64,000 nt of DNA from Novipirellula caenicola. Its GTDB lineage: Bacteria; Planctomycetota; Planctomycetia; Pirellulales; Pirellulaceae. A model generated the notes under the pieces. That model saw nothing but the letters and a program-made list of their open reading frames with translations, was not told where the DNA came from and did not search any database. The stretch lies in NCBI RefSeq assembly GCF_039545035.1, contig NZ_BAABRO010000002.1:744001-808000 (forward strand), given 5' to 3'. The position numbers were made by a program, and so were the translations under genes. Of this stretch, positions 1 through 9,200 are shown piece after piece; the first letter of the stretch is position 1; every line of letters begins with the position of its first letter.

Positions 1-528
1 AATCGCACGTGCAATACAAAGCCGTTGCTGTTGTCCACCTGAGAGCGAAAGACCGCTGTTTTTCAGTTTATCCTTGACCTCGTCCCACAGCGCCGCACCT
101 CGCAATGCCTTTTCCACCTTCTCGGCGATGTCGCCGCGATAGCGATTCAATCGCAAACCAAAGGCCACGTTGTTATAGATGCTCATTGCAAACGGATTGG
201 GTTGCTGGAACACCATTCCGATATAACGACGCACTGCTACCGGATCGACTTTGGCGTGATAAATGTCTTTGCCACGAAAATGAACATGGCCTTCAAAGCG
301 AAACCCACGTACCAAATCGTTCATTCGGTTCAAGCAACGCAGTGCACTACTTTTGCCACATCCCGACGGACCGATGAACGCGGTGATCGAACCGCGATGA
401 ATCGGAATCCGGCTGTCACGAACCGCACGGAAGTTTCCGTAATACAAATTTTCGATATTACAGTCCAACAACAACGAACCATTGCCGTTGGCGAGGACAT
501 CGTTTTCAACTTTAGCTGAAGCAATCAC
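1..528 (-). CDS. pstB: Phosphate ABC transporter ATP-binding protein PstB, 3' end outside window
   Basis: This is the ATPase that powers phosphate import through PstA and PstC at the inner membrane. The visible 176 residues contain a Walker A motif (GPSGCGKSS), a Q-loop (VFQQPNPF) and the ABC signature SLSGGQQQR, followed by LCIARAI at the window edge. About 80-90 C-terminal residues, including Walker B, lie outside. The start is GTG at 528, preceded by AGGA at 540-537 with 8 nt spacing. That ribosome site overlaps the TAG stop of pstA, which suggests coupled translation. N-terminal sequence [16 protein letters not shown] precedes the ABC core. PstB-type identity rests on the PstB-like sequence CLNRMND and on the operon context. 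Confidence 0.96.
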   Translation of the reverse strand, partial: MIASAKVENDVLANGNGSLLLDCNIENLYYGNFRAVRDSRIPIHRGSITAFIGPSGCGKSSALRCLNRMNDLVRGFRFEGHVHFRGKDIYHAKVDPVAVRRYIGMVFQQPNPFAMSIYNNVAFGLRLNRYRGDIAEKVEKALRGAALWDEVKDKLKNSGLSLSGGQQQRLCIARAI

Positions 529-538
529 GTGTTTTTTC

Positions 539-1453
539 CTAGGAGACTTTGGCGCGACTCGAAATGATTTGACCGATAATGTTGATCGTCAAAACCATCA
601 ACACCAAGATCAAGGATGCGGCCCATGCCATTTCGATTTGGTTCTCAAACGGCATGCCCGAAAAGTTGTAAATGAACACAGCAAGCGAGGCGGTCGGCTC
701 CATGACCTGAGAACTTCCGTCCTCAAAGATCCAGTAATTACTAAACAATGCGGTAAACAGCAGCGGTGCAGTTTCTCCGGCGGCGCGGGCAACGGCCAAC
801 ATCACGCCGGTCAAGATGCCGGGCAATGCGGTGGGCAAGACGATTTTCCAAGCCACCTGAGTCGGGGTGCAGCCCATCCCAATCGCCGCCTCTTTCATTT
901 TCACCGGAACCATTCGCATCGATTCTTCGGCGGTCAAAATCACGGTCGGTAACATCAGTAACGCCAATGCCACCCCGCCGGCCGGCGCGGAATAACCGCC
1001 AGTCGCTAGCACGATCGCGGCGTAGGCGAACACGCCTGCCAAAATCGACGGCAACCCGGTCAACGTCTTCGCACAGAAACGAGCGATCGACGCTGTCTTA
1101 CTCTGCGGACCGAACTCGGCCAAGAAAACGGCGGTCAAGATACCAACGGGAATCGCGATCGCCGCGGCGATCGATACGATCACGATCGTGCCGACGATCG
1201 CGTTGCCAAAGCCCCCCCCCTCTTCGAATGCCGTCGGGGGCAATTCGGTGAACAAGGCCAGCGAAAGCTTTTTGCCACCTCGATAGATCAACATGATCAA
1301 CACGCTGAACAGAGGCACACACGCGATGATCGTGGCCACCCCGGTTCCGATGCTCAATACGATACTGAACAAGGTTCGCGGATGACGCAGCGAACGCTCG
1401 AGACGAGGGAAATCAACATCGCTAAATTCGGTCGCGATTTCGGCCGTGTTCAT
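539..1453 (-). CDS. pstA: Phosphate ABC transporter permease PstA
   Basis: One of the two membrane subunits of the phosphate importer, 304 aa, a normal length. Several hydrophobic segments are visible, starting near residue 30 ([20 protein letters not shown]). The permease EAA loop that contacts PstB is [20 protein letters not shown]. The ATG at 1453 overlaps the TGA of pstC in an ATGA arrangement, so the two permeases are translationally coupled. pstB follows after 10 nt. A run of nine G residues on the coding strand (1212-1220) encodes part of the EEGGGFGN stretch; such a tract is prone to slippage. PstA rather than PstC is chosen by order, by the short N-terminus and by the [11 protein letters not shown] stretch. 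Confidence 0.96.
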   Translation of the reverse strand: MNTAEIATEFSDVDFPRLERSLRHPRTLFSIVLSIGTGVATIIACVPLFSVLIMLIYRGGKKLSLALFTELPPTAFEEGGGFGNAIVGTIVIVSIAAAIAIPVGILTAVFLAEFGPQSKTASIARFCAKTLTGLPSILAGVFAYAAIVLATGGYSAPAGGVALALLMLPTVILTAEESMRMVPVKMKEAAIGMGCTPTQVAWKIVLPTALPGILTGVMLAVARAAGETAPLLFTALFSNYWIFEDGSSQVMEPTASLAVFIYNFSGMPFENQIEMAWAASLILVLMVLTINIIGQIISSRAKVS

Positions 1454-2430
1454 TTTGTAGCTCCACGCATGCGAGCCGACGCGTGCTTCAATACAAACGC
1501 GCCGCAGATGTTCACCAACAACGTGATCGCCAACAGGATCAACGCGGCGTACATCAACACCGGTTCTTCGCGTTCACCGGCTTCGGGGAAATGGTTCGCC
1601 AACAGCGAAGCCAACGTGTTTCCAGGCGAAAAGAGCGACAGACTCATCTGATTGGAATTTCCGACCAACATCGCCAGCGCCATCGTCTCGCCCAAAGCTC
1701 GGCCAAACCCAAGCACCAGAGCTCCGAAGATGCCGGTCGATGCCGTGGGGACGATCACTCCGATGATCGCTTCCCAGCGTGTGGCCCCCAACCCAAAGGC
1801 CGCTTCTTTTAATTTCCGCGGCACGTTGCTCAACGCGTCGCGAGAAATTGCCGAAACCGTGGGCAAAATCATGATCGACAAAACCAATGCGGCCGGCAAC
1901 ATTCCTGGGCCGGAAAGCGAGGTTTTGAAGAATGGAATCCAGCCCAAGTTCTCGTGCAACCAACCGGCCACCGGACGCAACATCGGGATCACGACAAAGA
2001 TGCCCCACAAACCGTAAACCACGCTGGGAATCGCGGCCAACAATTCAACAATGTTCTTGAATGCCCACTCGACCCGATGCGGCAAGAAGTCTTGCGTTAG
2101 AAAGATCGCGATCGAAACGCCAAAGAAACCGCCAATCAGCAGCGCTAAAAGCGAACTGTAGAGCGTCCCCCAAATCTCGGGCAATACGCCGAACTCTTCG
2201 TTCTGCACATCCCAAGTCGACGAGGTCACAAAACGGAACCCGTGCTCGCTGATCGCCGGCATGGCTTTGGTGGCAACTTCATACACCACCAAAAACACCA
2301 CCAACACCGTCAACCAAGCAAAGCCGCGTGTCAATCCACGGAACACACGATCCTTCGCAATCTCCATCGTTGATGGAGGCGAGGAGATTGACGCCGATTC
2401 CGCCAGATCGGAAAGCGTGGCATTGGCCAT
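1450..2430 (-). CDS. pstC: Phosphate ABC transporter permease PstC
   Basis: Partner permease to PstA, 326 aa, in the family's usual size range. A hydrophilic N-terminus of about 35 residues precedes the first membrane segment (WLTVLVVFLVVYEVA). The EAA loop is EAAFGLGATRWEAIIGVIVP, and the family-typical GRALGETMALAMLVGN follows it. ATG at 2430 has an AGG-containing ribosome site about 10 nt upstream. It lies 100 nt downstream of pstS, separated by a strong inverted repeat, and overlaps pstA by 4 nt. The layout pstS, hairpin, pstC-pstA-pstB is the classic arrangement that allows more binding protein than permease to be made. Confidence 0.96.
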   Translation of the reverse strand: MANATLSDLAESASISSPPSTMEIAKDRVFRGLTRGFAWLTVLVVFLVVYEVATKAMPAISEHGFRFVTSSTWDVQNEEFGVLPEIWGTLYSSLLALLIGGFFGVSIAIFLTQDFLPHRVEWAFKNIVELLAAIPSVVYGLWGIFVVIPMLRPVAGWLHENLGWIPFFKTSLSGPGMLPAALVLSIMILPTVSAISRDALSNVPRKLKEAAFGLGATRWEAIIGVIVPTASTGIFGALVLGFGRALGETMALAMLVGNSNQMSLSLFSPGNTLASLLANHFPEAGEREEPVLMYAALILLAITLLVNICGAFVLKHASARMRGATK

Positions 2431-2487
2431 GAGATCGCCTAGATAAAGAACAACAAAATCAAATCAATCGCTTTAGCGATCGACTGT

Positions 2488-2512
2488 CGTGATGGACGAG
2501 TCGTCCATCACG
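2488..2512 (-). terminator. Inverted repeat between pstS and pstC, probable attenuator or 3' stabiliser
   Basis: A perfect inverted repeat with 12-nt arms (cgtgatggacga / tcgtccatcacg) and one central base lies 19 nt after the pstS stop. A second small one (atcgct-tt-agcgat, 2467-2480) follows, and then a T-rich stretch in the transcribed direction before pstC. A partial terminator or a stem protecting the pstS message would raise PstS relative to the permeases. The hairpin is seen directly; its role is inferred. Confidence 0.6.
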
Positions 2513-2530
2513 GCATCTTGGGCTGGCAAA

Positions 2531-3601
2531 CTATTGGATGCTCTCTAGTTTTTCAGTCACTGTTGCGACGACGTTTTCCGGCAGCGGGATGTATCCCATT
2601 TCCGCACTCGACTCTTGCCCCTGATGCAAACACCATTTGACAAGACTCTTCAGCGCCGCGGCTTTGGATGAATCCTCGTACTTTTCGTAGCACAGCAGCC
2701 ATGTGTAACTAACAATCGGGTACGCGTTATCGCCGGTAGGGTCTGGCAACCAAGCACGCAAATCTTCGGGCATCTCAACGCCTGCCAAAGCTGCGGTTGC
2801 GTTTTCGAGCGTGGGCTCGATGAATTTTCCTGCAGCGTTCTGCAAGGTCGCCATTGGCAGCTTGGCTTGATCGGCGAAACCGAACTCGACATAGCCGATC
2901 GCACCAGGGGTTTGCATGATGGTTGCGGTGACGCCATCGTTTTTCGGTGCGGCGATAAACTTATCGCTCTCGGGCCAACTGACCGATTTCCCAACGCCGG
3001 GGCCGTCTGCGAACTCCTTGCTGATGGCACTAAGATGGTTGGTGAACACAAACGTGGTTCCGCTGCTGTCCGCACGCCGGACGACCGTGACGGGCAAATC
3101 AGGAAGATCCACTCCTTCGTTGGTCGCGGTGATCGCCTCGTCATTCCACTTGGCAATTTTGCCCAAGAAGATCTTGCTGTAGGCGTCTCGCGACAGCACC
3201 AAAGGCTTCTTCAACTTTGGCAGGTTGTAAGCCAACACCACGCTACCGGCGGTCATCGGCAGCAATACCACGCCGTCGTCGACTTGAGCGATTTCGCTGT
3301 CGTTCATCGCCGCGTCACTGGCTGCAAAATCAACCGTGTGACCAATGAAATCCTTGATCCCGCCGCCACTTCCCTTGGCTTGGTAATCCACCTTCACGCC
3401 TTCGGTCGCGGCACTGTACTCTTTGAACCAACGACCATACAGCGGAGCAGGGAAACTCGCCCCAGAGCCTTGCAATTTGATGTTCTGGGCTGCCGAACCA
3501 GAGTCACCGCCGGGCGAGGAACTCGATGTGCTCGAAGCGTTGCAACCGACCAAAACCGTGAGGGCGGTGAGACAACAAAAGCGAAACGCTGTTTTGTTCA
3601 C
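2531..3601 (-). CDS. pstS: Periplasmic phosphate-binding lipoprotein PstS
   Basis: High-affinity phosphate receptor delivering phosphate to PstC/PstA, 356 aa. The N-terminus MNKTAFRFCCLTALTVLVGC is a lipoprotein signal ending in the lipobox LVGC (Cys20), followed by a Ser/Gly-rich linker. PstS signatures are present: GSGASFPAPLYGRWF, the phosphate-site DFAASDAAMND and SSGTTFVFTNHLS. The start is GTG (3601-3599); no in-frame ATG lies just upstream, and a weak AAGAG precedes it. Three 11-bp-spaced GTTA repeats lie 85-115 nt upstream and suggest control by PhoB/PhoR. First gene of the pst operon. Confidence 0.96.
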   Translation of the reverse strand: MNKTAFRFCCLTALTVLVGCNASSTSSSSPGGDSGSAAQNIKLQGSGASFPAPLYGRWFKEYSAATEGVKVDYQAKGSGGGIKDFIGHTVDFAASDAAMNDSEIAQVDDGVVLLPMTAGSVVLAYNLPKLKKPLVLSRDAYSKIFLGKIAKWNDEAITATNEGVDLPDLPVTVVRRADSSGTTFVFTNHLSAISKEFADGPGVGKSVSWPESDKFIAAPKNDGVTATIMQTPGAIGYVEFGFADQAKLPMATLQNAAGKFIEPTLENATAALAGVEMPEDLRAWLPDPTGDNAYPIVSYTWLLCYEKYEDSSKAAALKSLVKWCLHQGQESSAEMGYIPLPENVVATVTEKLESIQ

Positions 3602-3685
3602 AATGGGACTCTTACTGGTTACCGGGGAGGCGATCTGAAACTTTTGAGCCCAGTTGTAGTCCCCCCATTCGCCCGCCGGAACCTT

Positions 3686-3714
3686 TGCTAACCAATAATT
3701 AACGCTCTCTTAAC
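3686..3714 (-). promoter_or_regulatory. PHO-box-like direct repeats upstream of pstS
   Basis: On the transcribed strand the tetramer GTTA starts at 3714, 3703 and 3692, exactly 11 bp apart (7-mers GTTAAGA, GTTAATT, GTTAGCA). Tandem ~7-nt half sites with an 11-bp period are the known layout of PhoB/PhoP binding sites. The position, about 85-115 nt before the pstS GTG, fits. The match is to spacing and context, not to a consensus proven for planctomycetes. A possible -10 (TACAAC) lies at 3658-3653. Confidence 0.55.
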
Positions 3715-4103
3715 AATCGGCGTCCGCCAAGCCCAAGGGTCCTATAATCCCGCGTTTTATGACGTTTATGCGATCGCCAGCCACCTTAACCATTGGCAAA
3801 AATGCCCGATTATGAAGACGCAGACGGGCTATTTGGGTGCTAAACCGACAATGCACCTTCTGTTTTCCGAACATGAGGGTGCGGGGCGACGGAGGCGAGT
3901 CATCGCCGCAAAGCGAACGAGATTTCGCTGCAATTCGGATCCGGCACTCGCTGTGACCGCGTCAAAGAAAGCATTGATTGATCGAGGTTGCCACTCCATC
4001 ACGAGCACACGAAATGCTGGCGGCCATTGGCATCGGCTTGGGTTAACGCTCCGCGAAGACAACATCCCGGCGTGGGCGTTTTGAAGTTGCGCGTTTGTAT
4101 TTA

Positions 4104-4149
4104 GGGGCAAAGCCCCGGACGTTTGCCTAGCCCAGCCCAACGGGCTGGG
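4104..4149. repeat. Cluster of short GC-rich palindromes, possible dispersed intergenic repeat
   Basis: Two hairpins are visible: GGGGC-AAA-GCCCC (4104-4116) and CCCAGCCC-AAC-GGGCTGGG (4131-4149). They are followed by further partly palindromic sequence (aacggtccggccgtt) before 4200. This compact REP-like style is typical of repeats scattered in intergenic DNA; genome-wide copies cannot be checked here. Confidence 0.4.
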
Positions 4150-4326
4150 ACCAAGAAAACCAATGAATTGTAGGGCCAACGGTCCGGCCGTTTGCTGGGA
4201 CTTGATGAGGGCAGCTAGCAAATGGCCGGCCTTTTTCCCGAAGAACGTCTAAGCGCGCAACTTCAGAACTCACGCATCAGTTGGGAGAAACGTGCAGCTT
4301 CAAAACTTGGGCAAAGAGTCGATGGC

Positions 4327-4345
4327 ATTGGGTCGGCGGCCCAAT
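4327..4345 (-). terminator. Hairpin after flgK
   Basis: ATTGGG and CCCAAT flank a 7-nt loop 16 nt beyond the flgK stop. No T-tract follows in the transcribed direction, so it may be only a weak or Rho-assisted terminator. Confidence 0.35.
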
Positions 4346-4360
4346 CCGCATTCGTGGCGG

Positions 4361-6049
4361 CTACAGCGTCATCAAGATGTCGAGCATTTCGGTGGCGGTC
4401 GCGATCACTCGCGACGAAGCTTGAAACGCGCGCTGGTAGGCAATCAGCTTGATTGATTCCTCATCGATATTGACCCCGGTGATGGCAAGATGCTGGCTTT
4501 GAAGCGTGGCATAAAAGTCGCGAAGACCATCGGCCTCACTTCCTTGCAAGCTAATCTTCTGAGCCATGGTGGCGATGGTCGATTCATAGATCCCTCGAAT
4601 CGATCGACCTTCGAGCTCCGACATCGGCCGGTCCACCAAGTCCAACATGCTGGACAACACGTCGGTGTCTTCGCCGATACCGCCTGCGCTGATCGCGAGA
4701 AAATCGCTGTCGTTTTTCAGCGTGTCGTTGACATTGATATCAACGGCATTGCGACCGACAAAGAAAGTATTGATGCCAGCAGCCGCCAAGAAACCACTGG
4801 TGTCTTCTCCGAACGTAAACGACGACGTTGGCGAGTCGGACAGGATTTCGATTTGCCCGCTGCTGGTCACGCTGGCCGAAATACCATCAATCGCATCAAT
4901 ATCGGCGACGATTGAATTGACTGTCGAATCGGTGACATCGCCTAGATTTCTTACTTTGATTCGGTGAGTCGAGATCACATCGCCCGATGCATCGACCAGG
5001 TTCATGTCAAAGGTGCCGTTGGTGGGCGTCCACGGCAAACCGGCCTGATCCAGCGGTACAAAGGCGTCTGATCGGACGCTGGAAAGCAATTCCTGAAACC
5101 CTTCTCGACCTTGTCCCTGCGAGTGCACTTCGTTGACACTGCGAATCAACGCCGAAGCCATACGGTCGATCCCGGTGATGTAGTCACCAAAGACTTCATC
5201 GCGTGCTTTGACAATCGCGCCAACTTGACCGCCGGTCGCATCGAGCGGCGAATCGGTTTCGATGATCCGGATTTCCTGGGCCTCGAACTCCTCGCTGTAA
5301 TGGCTATAGACGTCGCGGCTGATTCCGTCGTTGACGAGGTAATCGCCCCCTACAAATACCGAAACGGCTCCGCTTGGCTGTTCCTGGATATTCAAATCGA
5401 CATAGGACGCAAGTTCTTCGAGATAGCTGTATCGCTGATCTCTTAGCCCGGTGGCGTCGCTATTGATTAGCCCGCCCCCTTCGATCGTGGCAATCTCGAG
5501 ATTCAGCTCAGCAATGCGTTGGGTCAAACGATTGATGTCGCTAGCAGCGTCCTTTAGATCGCCATCCCAAGCTTGTTGGCGATCGGTCGCTTTGCTGCGA
5601 ACGTTGCGAATATTTTCCGCTAACGTCTGGCCCTGCAAAATCACAAATTCACGGAGCGAGGCGTCCCCCGGTTGGGTCGATAATTCATGAACCGCGTTGT
5701 TAAACAACGAAAACTGCTGGCTCAGCCCCGTATTGTCCAGGTCGGTCGAGAGCTCTTCGAGTTGAGCATAGGCACTTTCGAGCGATTCGGCTCCGGCCAA
5801 CGCGGTTTTGGCGTCGATCATCCGCTCGAACAGCGCTTCGTCAACGACTTGGACGATGCCCGTGGGGCGAACTCCGTGCCCGGAGATCAAGTTGCCCTCG
5901 CGAACGGCTACCGCAGACGCCTGCTGCAGCTCCTGGCGAATATAGCCAGGAGTATTCGCATTGGCGACGTTGTTGCCCACGACCTGAAGGCCGATTTGGG
6001 CCGCATCGAGTGCGCCTTTGGATTGCTGGATCGTGCCGAGAAGGCCCAT
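4361..6049 (-). CDS. flgK: Flagellar hook-associated protein 1 FlgK
   Basis: FlgK forms the first hook-filament junction ring and is exported through the flagellar type III system. The 562-aa product has the N-terminal rod/hook signature GNNVANANTPGYIRQE (around residues 25-40), a coiled region near residues 85-200, a variable middle, and the C-terminal helix ending IAYQRAFQASSRVIATATEM. The paired terminal helices and the length fit FlgK better than FlgE, FlgG or FlgL. The start is ATG at 6049. A sigma-28-like promoter lies about 45 nt upstream, as expected for a late flagellar gene. Neither flgL nor other flagellar genes are adjacent, which is unusual; its neighbours are the pst operon and a giant secreted protein gene. 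Confidence 0.95.
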   Translation of the reverse strand: MGLLGTIQQSKGALDAAQIGLQVVGNNVANANTPGYIRQELQQASAVAVREGNLISGHGVRPTGIVQVVDEALFERMIDAKTALAGAESLESAYAQLEELSTDLDNTGLSQQFSLFNNAVHELSTQPGDASLREFVILQGQTLAENIRNVRSKATDRQQAWDGDLKDAASDINRLTQRIAELNLEIATIEGGGLINSDATGLRDQRYSYLEELASYVDLNIQEQPSGAVSVFVGGDYLVNDGISRDVYSHYSEEFEAQEIRIIETDSPLDATGGQVGAIVKARDEVFGDYITGIDRMASALIRSVNEVHSQGQGREGFQELLSSVRSDAFVPLDQAGLPWTPTNGTFDMNLVDASGDVISTHRIKVRNLGDVTDSTVNSIVADIDAIDGISASVTSSGQIEILSDSPTSSFTFGEDTSGFLAAAGINTFFVGRNAVDINVNDTLKNDSDFLAISAGGIGEDTDVLSSMLDLVDRPMSELEGRSIRGIYESTIATMAQKISLQGSEADGLRDFYATLQSQHLAITGVNIDEESIKLIAYQRAFQASSRVIATATEMLDILMTL

Positions 6050-6091
6050 ACCGATGTCTCAATTGACCGAAAGAACCGTACCTTCAGTCTT

Positions 6092-6118
6092 TTATCGGCA
6101 TTCTCGTCGGCACAATTA
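6092..6118 (-). promoter_or_regulatory. Sigma-28 (FliA)-type promoter for flgK
   Basis: On the coding strand TAAT (6118-6115), 15 nt, then GCCGATAA (6099-6092). The -10 octamer is identical to the enterobacterial FliA consensus, and the -35 core matches 3 of 4 (TAAA) at the consensus 15-nt spacing. The predicted start point near 6085 leaves a leader of about 36 nt. Late flagellar genes such as flgK are FliA targets in other bacteria. Confidence 0.6.
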
Positions 6119-6238
6119 ACCTAATCGGCAAAACCGGACCGTGATCGCCATCGCCGGCAGTTGATTGTGGCATTCGTATTCATGCCACACCCCATCCATT
6201 CGGGCGTCCGAGACGCCGCGAAGCGATGCCAAAACCGC

Positions 6239-6262
6239 GGGGGGCGACCAACGTCGCCCCCC
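6239..6262 (-). terminator. Strong hairpin terminator of giant gene A
   Basis: A perfect 10-bp stem (ggggggcgac / gtcgcccccc) with a CAAC loop lies 14 nt after the TAA stop at 6277. In the transcribed direction it is followed within 4 nt by GGTTTT. A second smaller hairpin (GGCGTC-cga-GACGCC, 6203-6217) lies beyond it. This separates gene A from flgK. Confidence 0.65.
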
Positions 6263-6276
6263 CAGGGCGATCCGCA

Positions 6277-9200
6277 TTACAGCAGATCGGCAAACGCGAC
6301 GTCCAAGGCACTCAAGCGTTCCTCGTTTTCATCGCCCTCGGTCGCTTCATGGCTTTCGGCGATCAAATCCAAGAAGTCCTTAGGCTCGCGGTTTGGTAGC
6401 GAGCTGTCGACGACCTTGGCAGGCGTTTCGATGGTTTCAACCGGTGGAGCCACATCGAACGTCGAGGATTGCGAAACCGCCGACTGGGCCAACGAGGATA
6501 GCAGAGGAACTTGTTCTGCGGATCCTTGACCGCGGGCGTCTTCGCTAACCGCTGGCGAACCCTGCAACGACAACTGGTTGATCACCTGCAACGCATCGAG
6601 TGCCGAGATCATATCGTCACCATTCACGTCAAAGTACAACGGACCACGATCCGCCGCGGTGACAGGAATGCTAGACGTATTGTTCGGAGCCAGCCCGATA
6701 CGATTGATGATCAACAACGCATCAAGCGTGGTCACCGTACCGCTGCCGTTGACGTCACTAAACAGTGACGGATTCGGATTTTGCAATCGGAACGCCACCA
6801 CATTGAATTGGATGGTCGCCGGTTCGCTAACCCGGCCAGCCGAGTCGGTGATGGTGACCTGAATCGAATCAGGCCCCAGGTGTCCTGCGTTGGCTCGATA
6901 CGAGATCGTTCCATCCGCGTTCGCCGTAGCGGTTCCGTTTGCCGGTCCCGAGACGATGCTCAGGCTGGTCAAATCTAATTGGCCTTCGACAGCTTGAGCA
7001 GCAGCCCCGACATCCACGATCGTGGTGTCCTTGGACGTGGCGATCACATCCTCAAAGTCGGGCACGATTGGCTGCCGGCTTATCGTCAGGATCACGGTTG
7101 CTTGCTGGCTCTGTTGTCCCAAGTTGTCAGCGACCGTGTAGCGGAATTGATCCTGACCATTGAAACTTGCAAACGGGGTATAGACGAGCGTTCCATCCTC
7201 TTCGATCGAAAGCGAGCCCGAAGTCGGTTGCGAAGTAATCACGATGCTGGTTGGCACGATCGTACCGTCGACATCGACATCGTTATCCTGCGGCCGGAAC
7301 TGGGTGGTACCGGTGGCATTGACGACGACCGTGTCGGGGGTCAAGACGGGTGCATCATTGACACCTTGGACCGTGACCGTGACTTCGACAGGATCACTTT
7401 CTGCGCCACTGGCATCCCTGACCGAATACAAGAACGTATCGACAAGGACATCGCCGGGCTTCATGCGTTGCAGTGCCTCGGCAAGCGTTGGATCGTAGGT
7501 GATCTGGCCACTTACCGAATCGTAGGTCAAACGTGCCCCTAGCTGTGTGGTGGAGCTTGCGGGCAGCACAACCGTCAATGTTTCCAACGGGTTGGACGCC
7601 AAATCGGGATCCACATCGTTCTCGGTCAAATCGATACTATCGATCAAAACAATGGCGTCTTCGTCGGTATCCAATTGGTCACTGACGGCAACCGGGCGGT
7701 CATTGATTTCGCCGATGTTGATTTGCAGCGTTGCCACGGCCGATGCGGCGTCTTGCGAATCAAACGCAGTCACTTGCAGGCTAGCCGAACCGCTGGCATT
7801 TTCTGCAGGTTTGAACCGCAGCACGCCGTTGGAATCAATCGTCGGCAGCGTTTCAAACAGCCCTTGCGATGCAGTAGGAACGGTGACTTCGAAACGAACC
7901 GGGGGTCCTGTCTCGTCGGCCGGTCCTTGCGAAATGTTGGTAGCCCAAACTTCCGAGTAAACATCACTGTCTTCGTCAACGTTGACGATACCGCCGGGTG
8001 TGAAGGTTGGTGCGTCATTGACCGGAGCCACGCTAATCGTGAACGTCTTGGTCACCGATTGGCTTGGCGTGCCATTATCTTGCAGCGTCACTTCAAACGT
8101 CGCGTCACCATTCGCATCGTCTGCGGTGGTGTAGGACAAACTAGCGGTGCTGCCGGAAATCGTGACGGTCGGCGGCACTGCGAACAGCGACGGGCTGCCA
8201 CTGATTTGATTCAGCACGAACGACACGGTTTGTGCCGGATTCGTTCCGTCGCCTTGTAGTTCGTCGATCGCATCATCGGGTCCGGCTTGAACCGCGGTGG
8301 CCCAATTTGGAACCACCACAGGGCCTTGGTCTTCGACCGAATTCACATCACCACCGCCGCTGAATTGCGGAGGATCATTGACCGAGATCACGCTGATCGT
8401 GACTTCGTTGGTGACCGATTTGAAATCGTTAGTCGCGACACCGCCGGACCCCAGTGCGACGGTAACGCCATCGTCGGTGATGGTGTAGGTGAACTTGTCA
8501 GTCCCAGCGAAATTTATCGTCGGGGTGTATCGCAGTCCAATCACCACGTTGTTTCCGTCAAGCACCGGTACAAGAGAACCGCCGCCCACGGAAGTGGCAG
8601 GATAGGGAGTTGCTACGTCAATGGATTGACCACCGCCAACGAGCGCCGACGTTTCGTTACTCGGTCCGACTCGGAAAAAGTCCAACAGACCTGGGTTGTC
8701 CGCTGCGTTCCCGACAAACGGAATCACGACCGAACCATCTTCGCCAACCTGGTAGATCAAATTCGGAGCGTTGTTGACCGGAACCGGAGCATCGTTCACC
8801 GGTCGCACGTTGATCGTCATCGTGACCGGCACGCTTTCGAACAAATCGCCACGGGTTGCGGTTTGCACCGCTCCGTTGTCACGCAACACGACCGTGAATT
8901 CAAACGCCCCAAACACATCTGCAGCCGCTTGGTAGGTCAACCGTCCGGTCGGCGAAATCGTTGGCGCCGTCGTAAAGAAGGTATTCGCATTGCCAACCGG
9001 TTGGACGTCGAATGTCAACGTTTGTACCGATTCGTCGGTGGCGGTCGTTCGTGGGCCACCCGTGATATTGAATGCGAATCCGTTCTTGGTGACCAATCCG
9101 GCATCTTCCGCCGATTCGACGCTGAGGGTCGACGTTTCGAATTCTGGTCGATCGTTGACGGGACTCATTCGCAAGCGAACGCGATTCACCGCCGAGCGTT

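Larger units (their letters stand above)
3721..4360. other. Non-coding stretch between pstS promoter and flgK 3' end
   Basis: No convincing gene. Short open frames on both strands (for example 3812-4084 plus, 3829-4221 minus) overlap each other and show no recognisable domain or ribosome site. The stretch contains a TATAAT (3743-3748) without a usable -35, a cluster of GC-rich palindromes at 4104-4149, and a hairpin just after flgK (4327-4345). Confidence 0.5.

Noticed and set aside
3743-3748. TATAAT as a promoter on the plus strand
   Set aside because: No -35 at a suitable distance and no plausible plus-strand gene follows.
3812-4221. Small open frames on both strands between pstS and flgK
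   Set aside because: They overlap each other, look unlike any family I know and cover palindromic, repeat-like DNA.
4361-6049. FlgE or FlgG instead of FlgK
   Set aside because: Shared N-terminal signature, but the 562-aa length, the internal coiled region and the C-terminal YQRAFQASSRVIATATEM helix fit FlgK.
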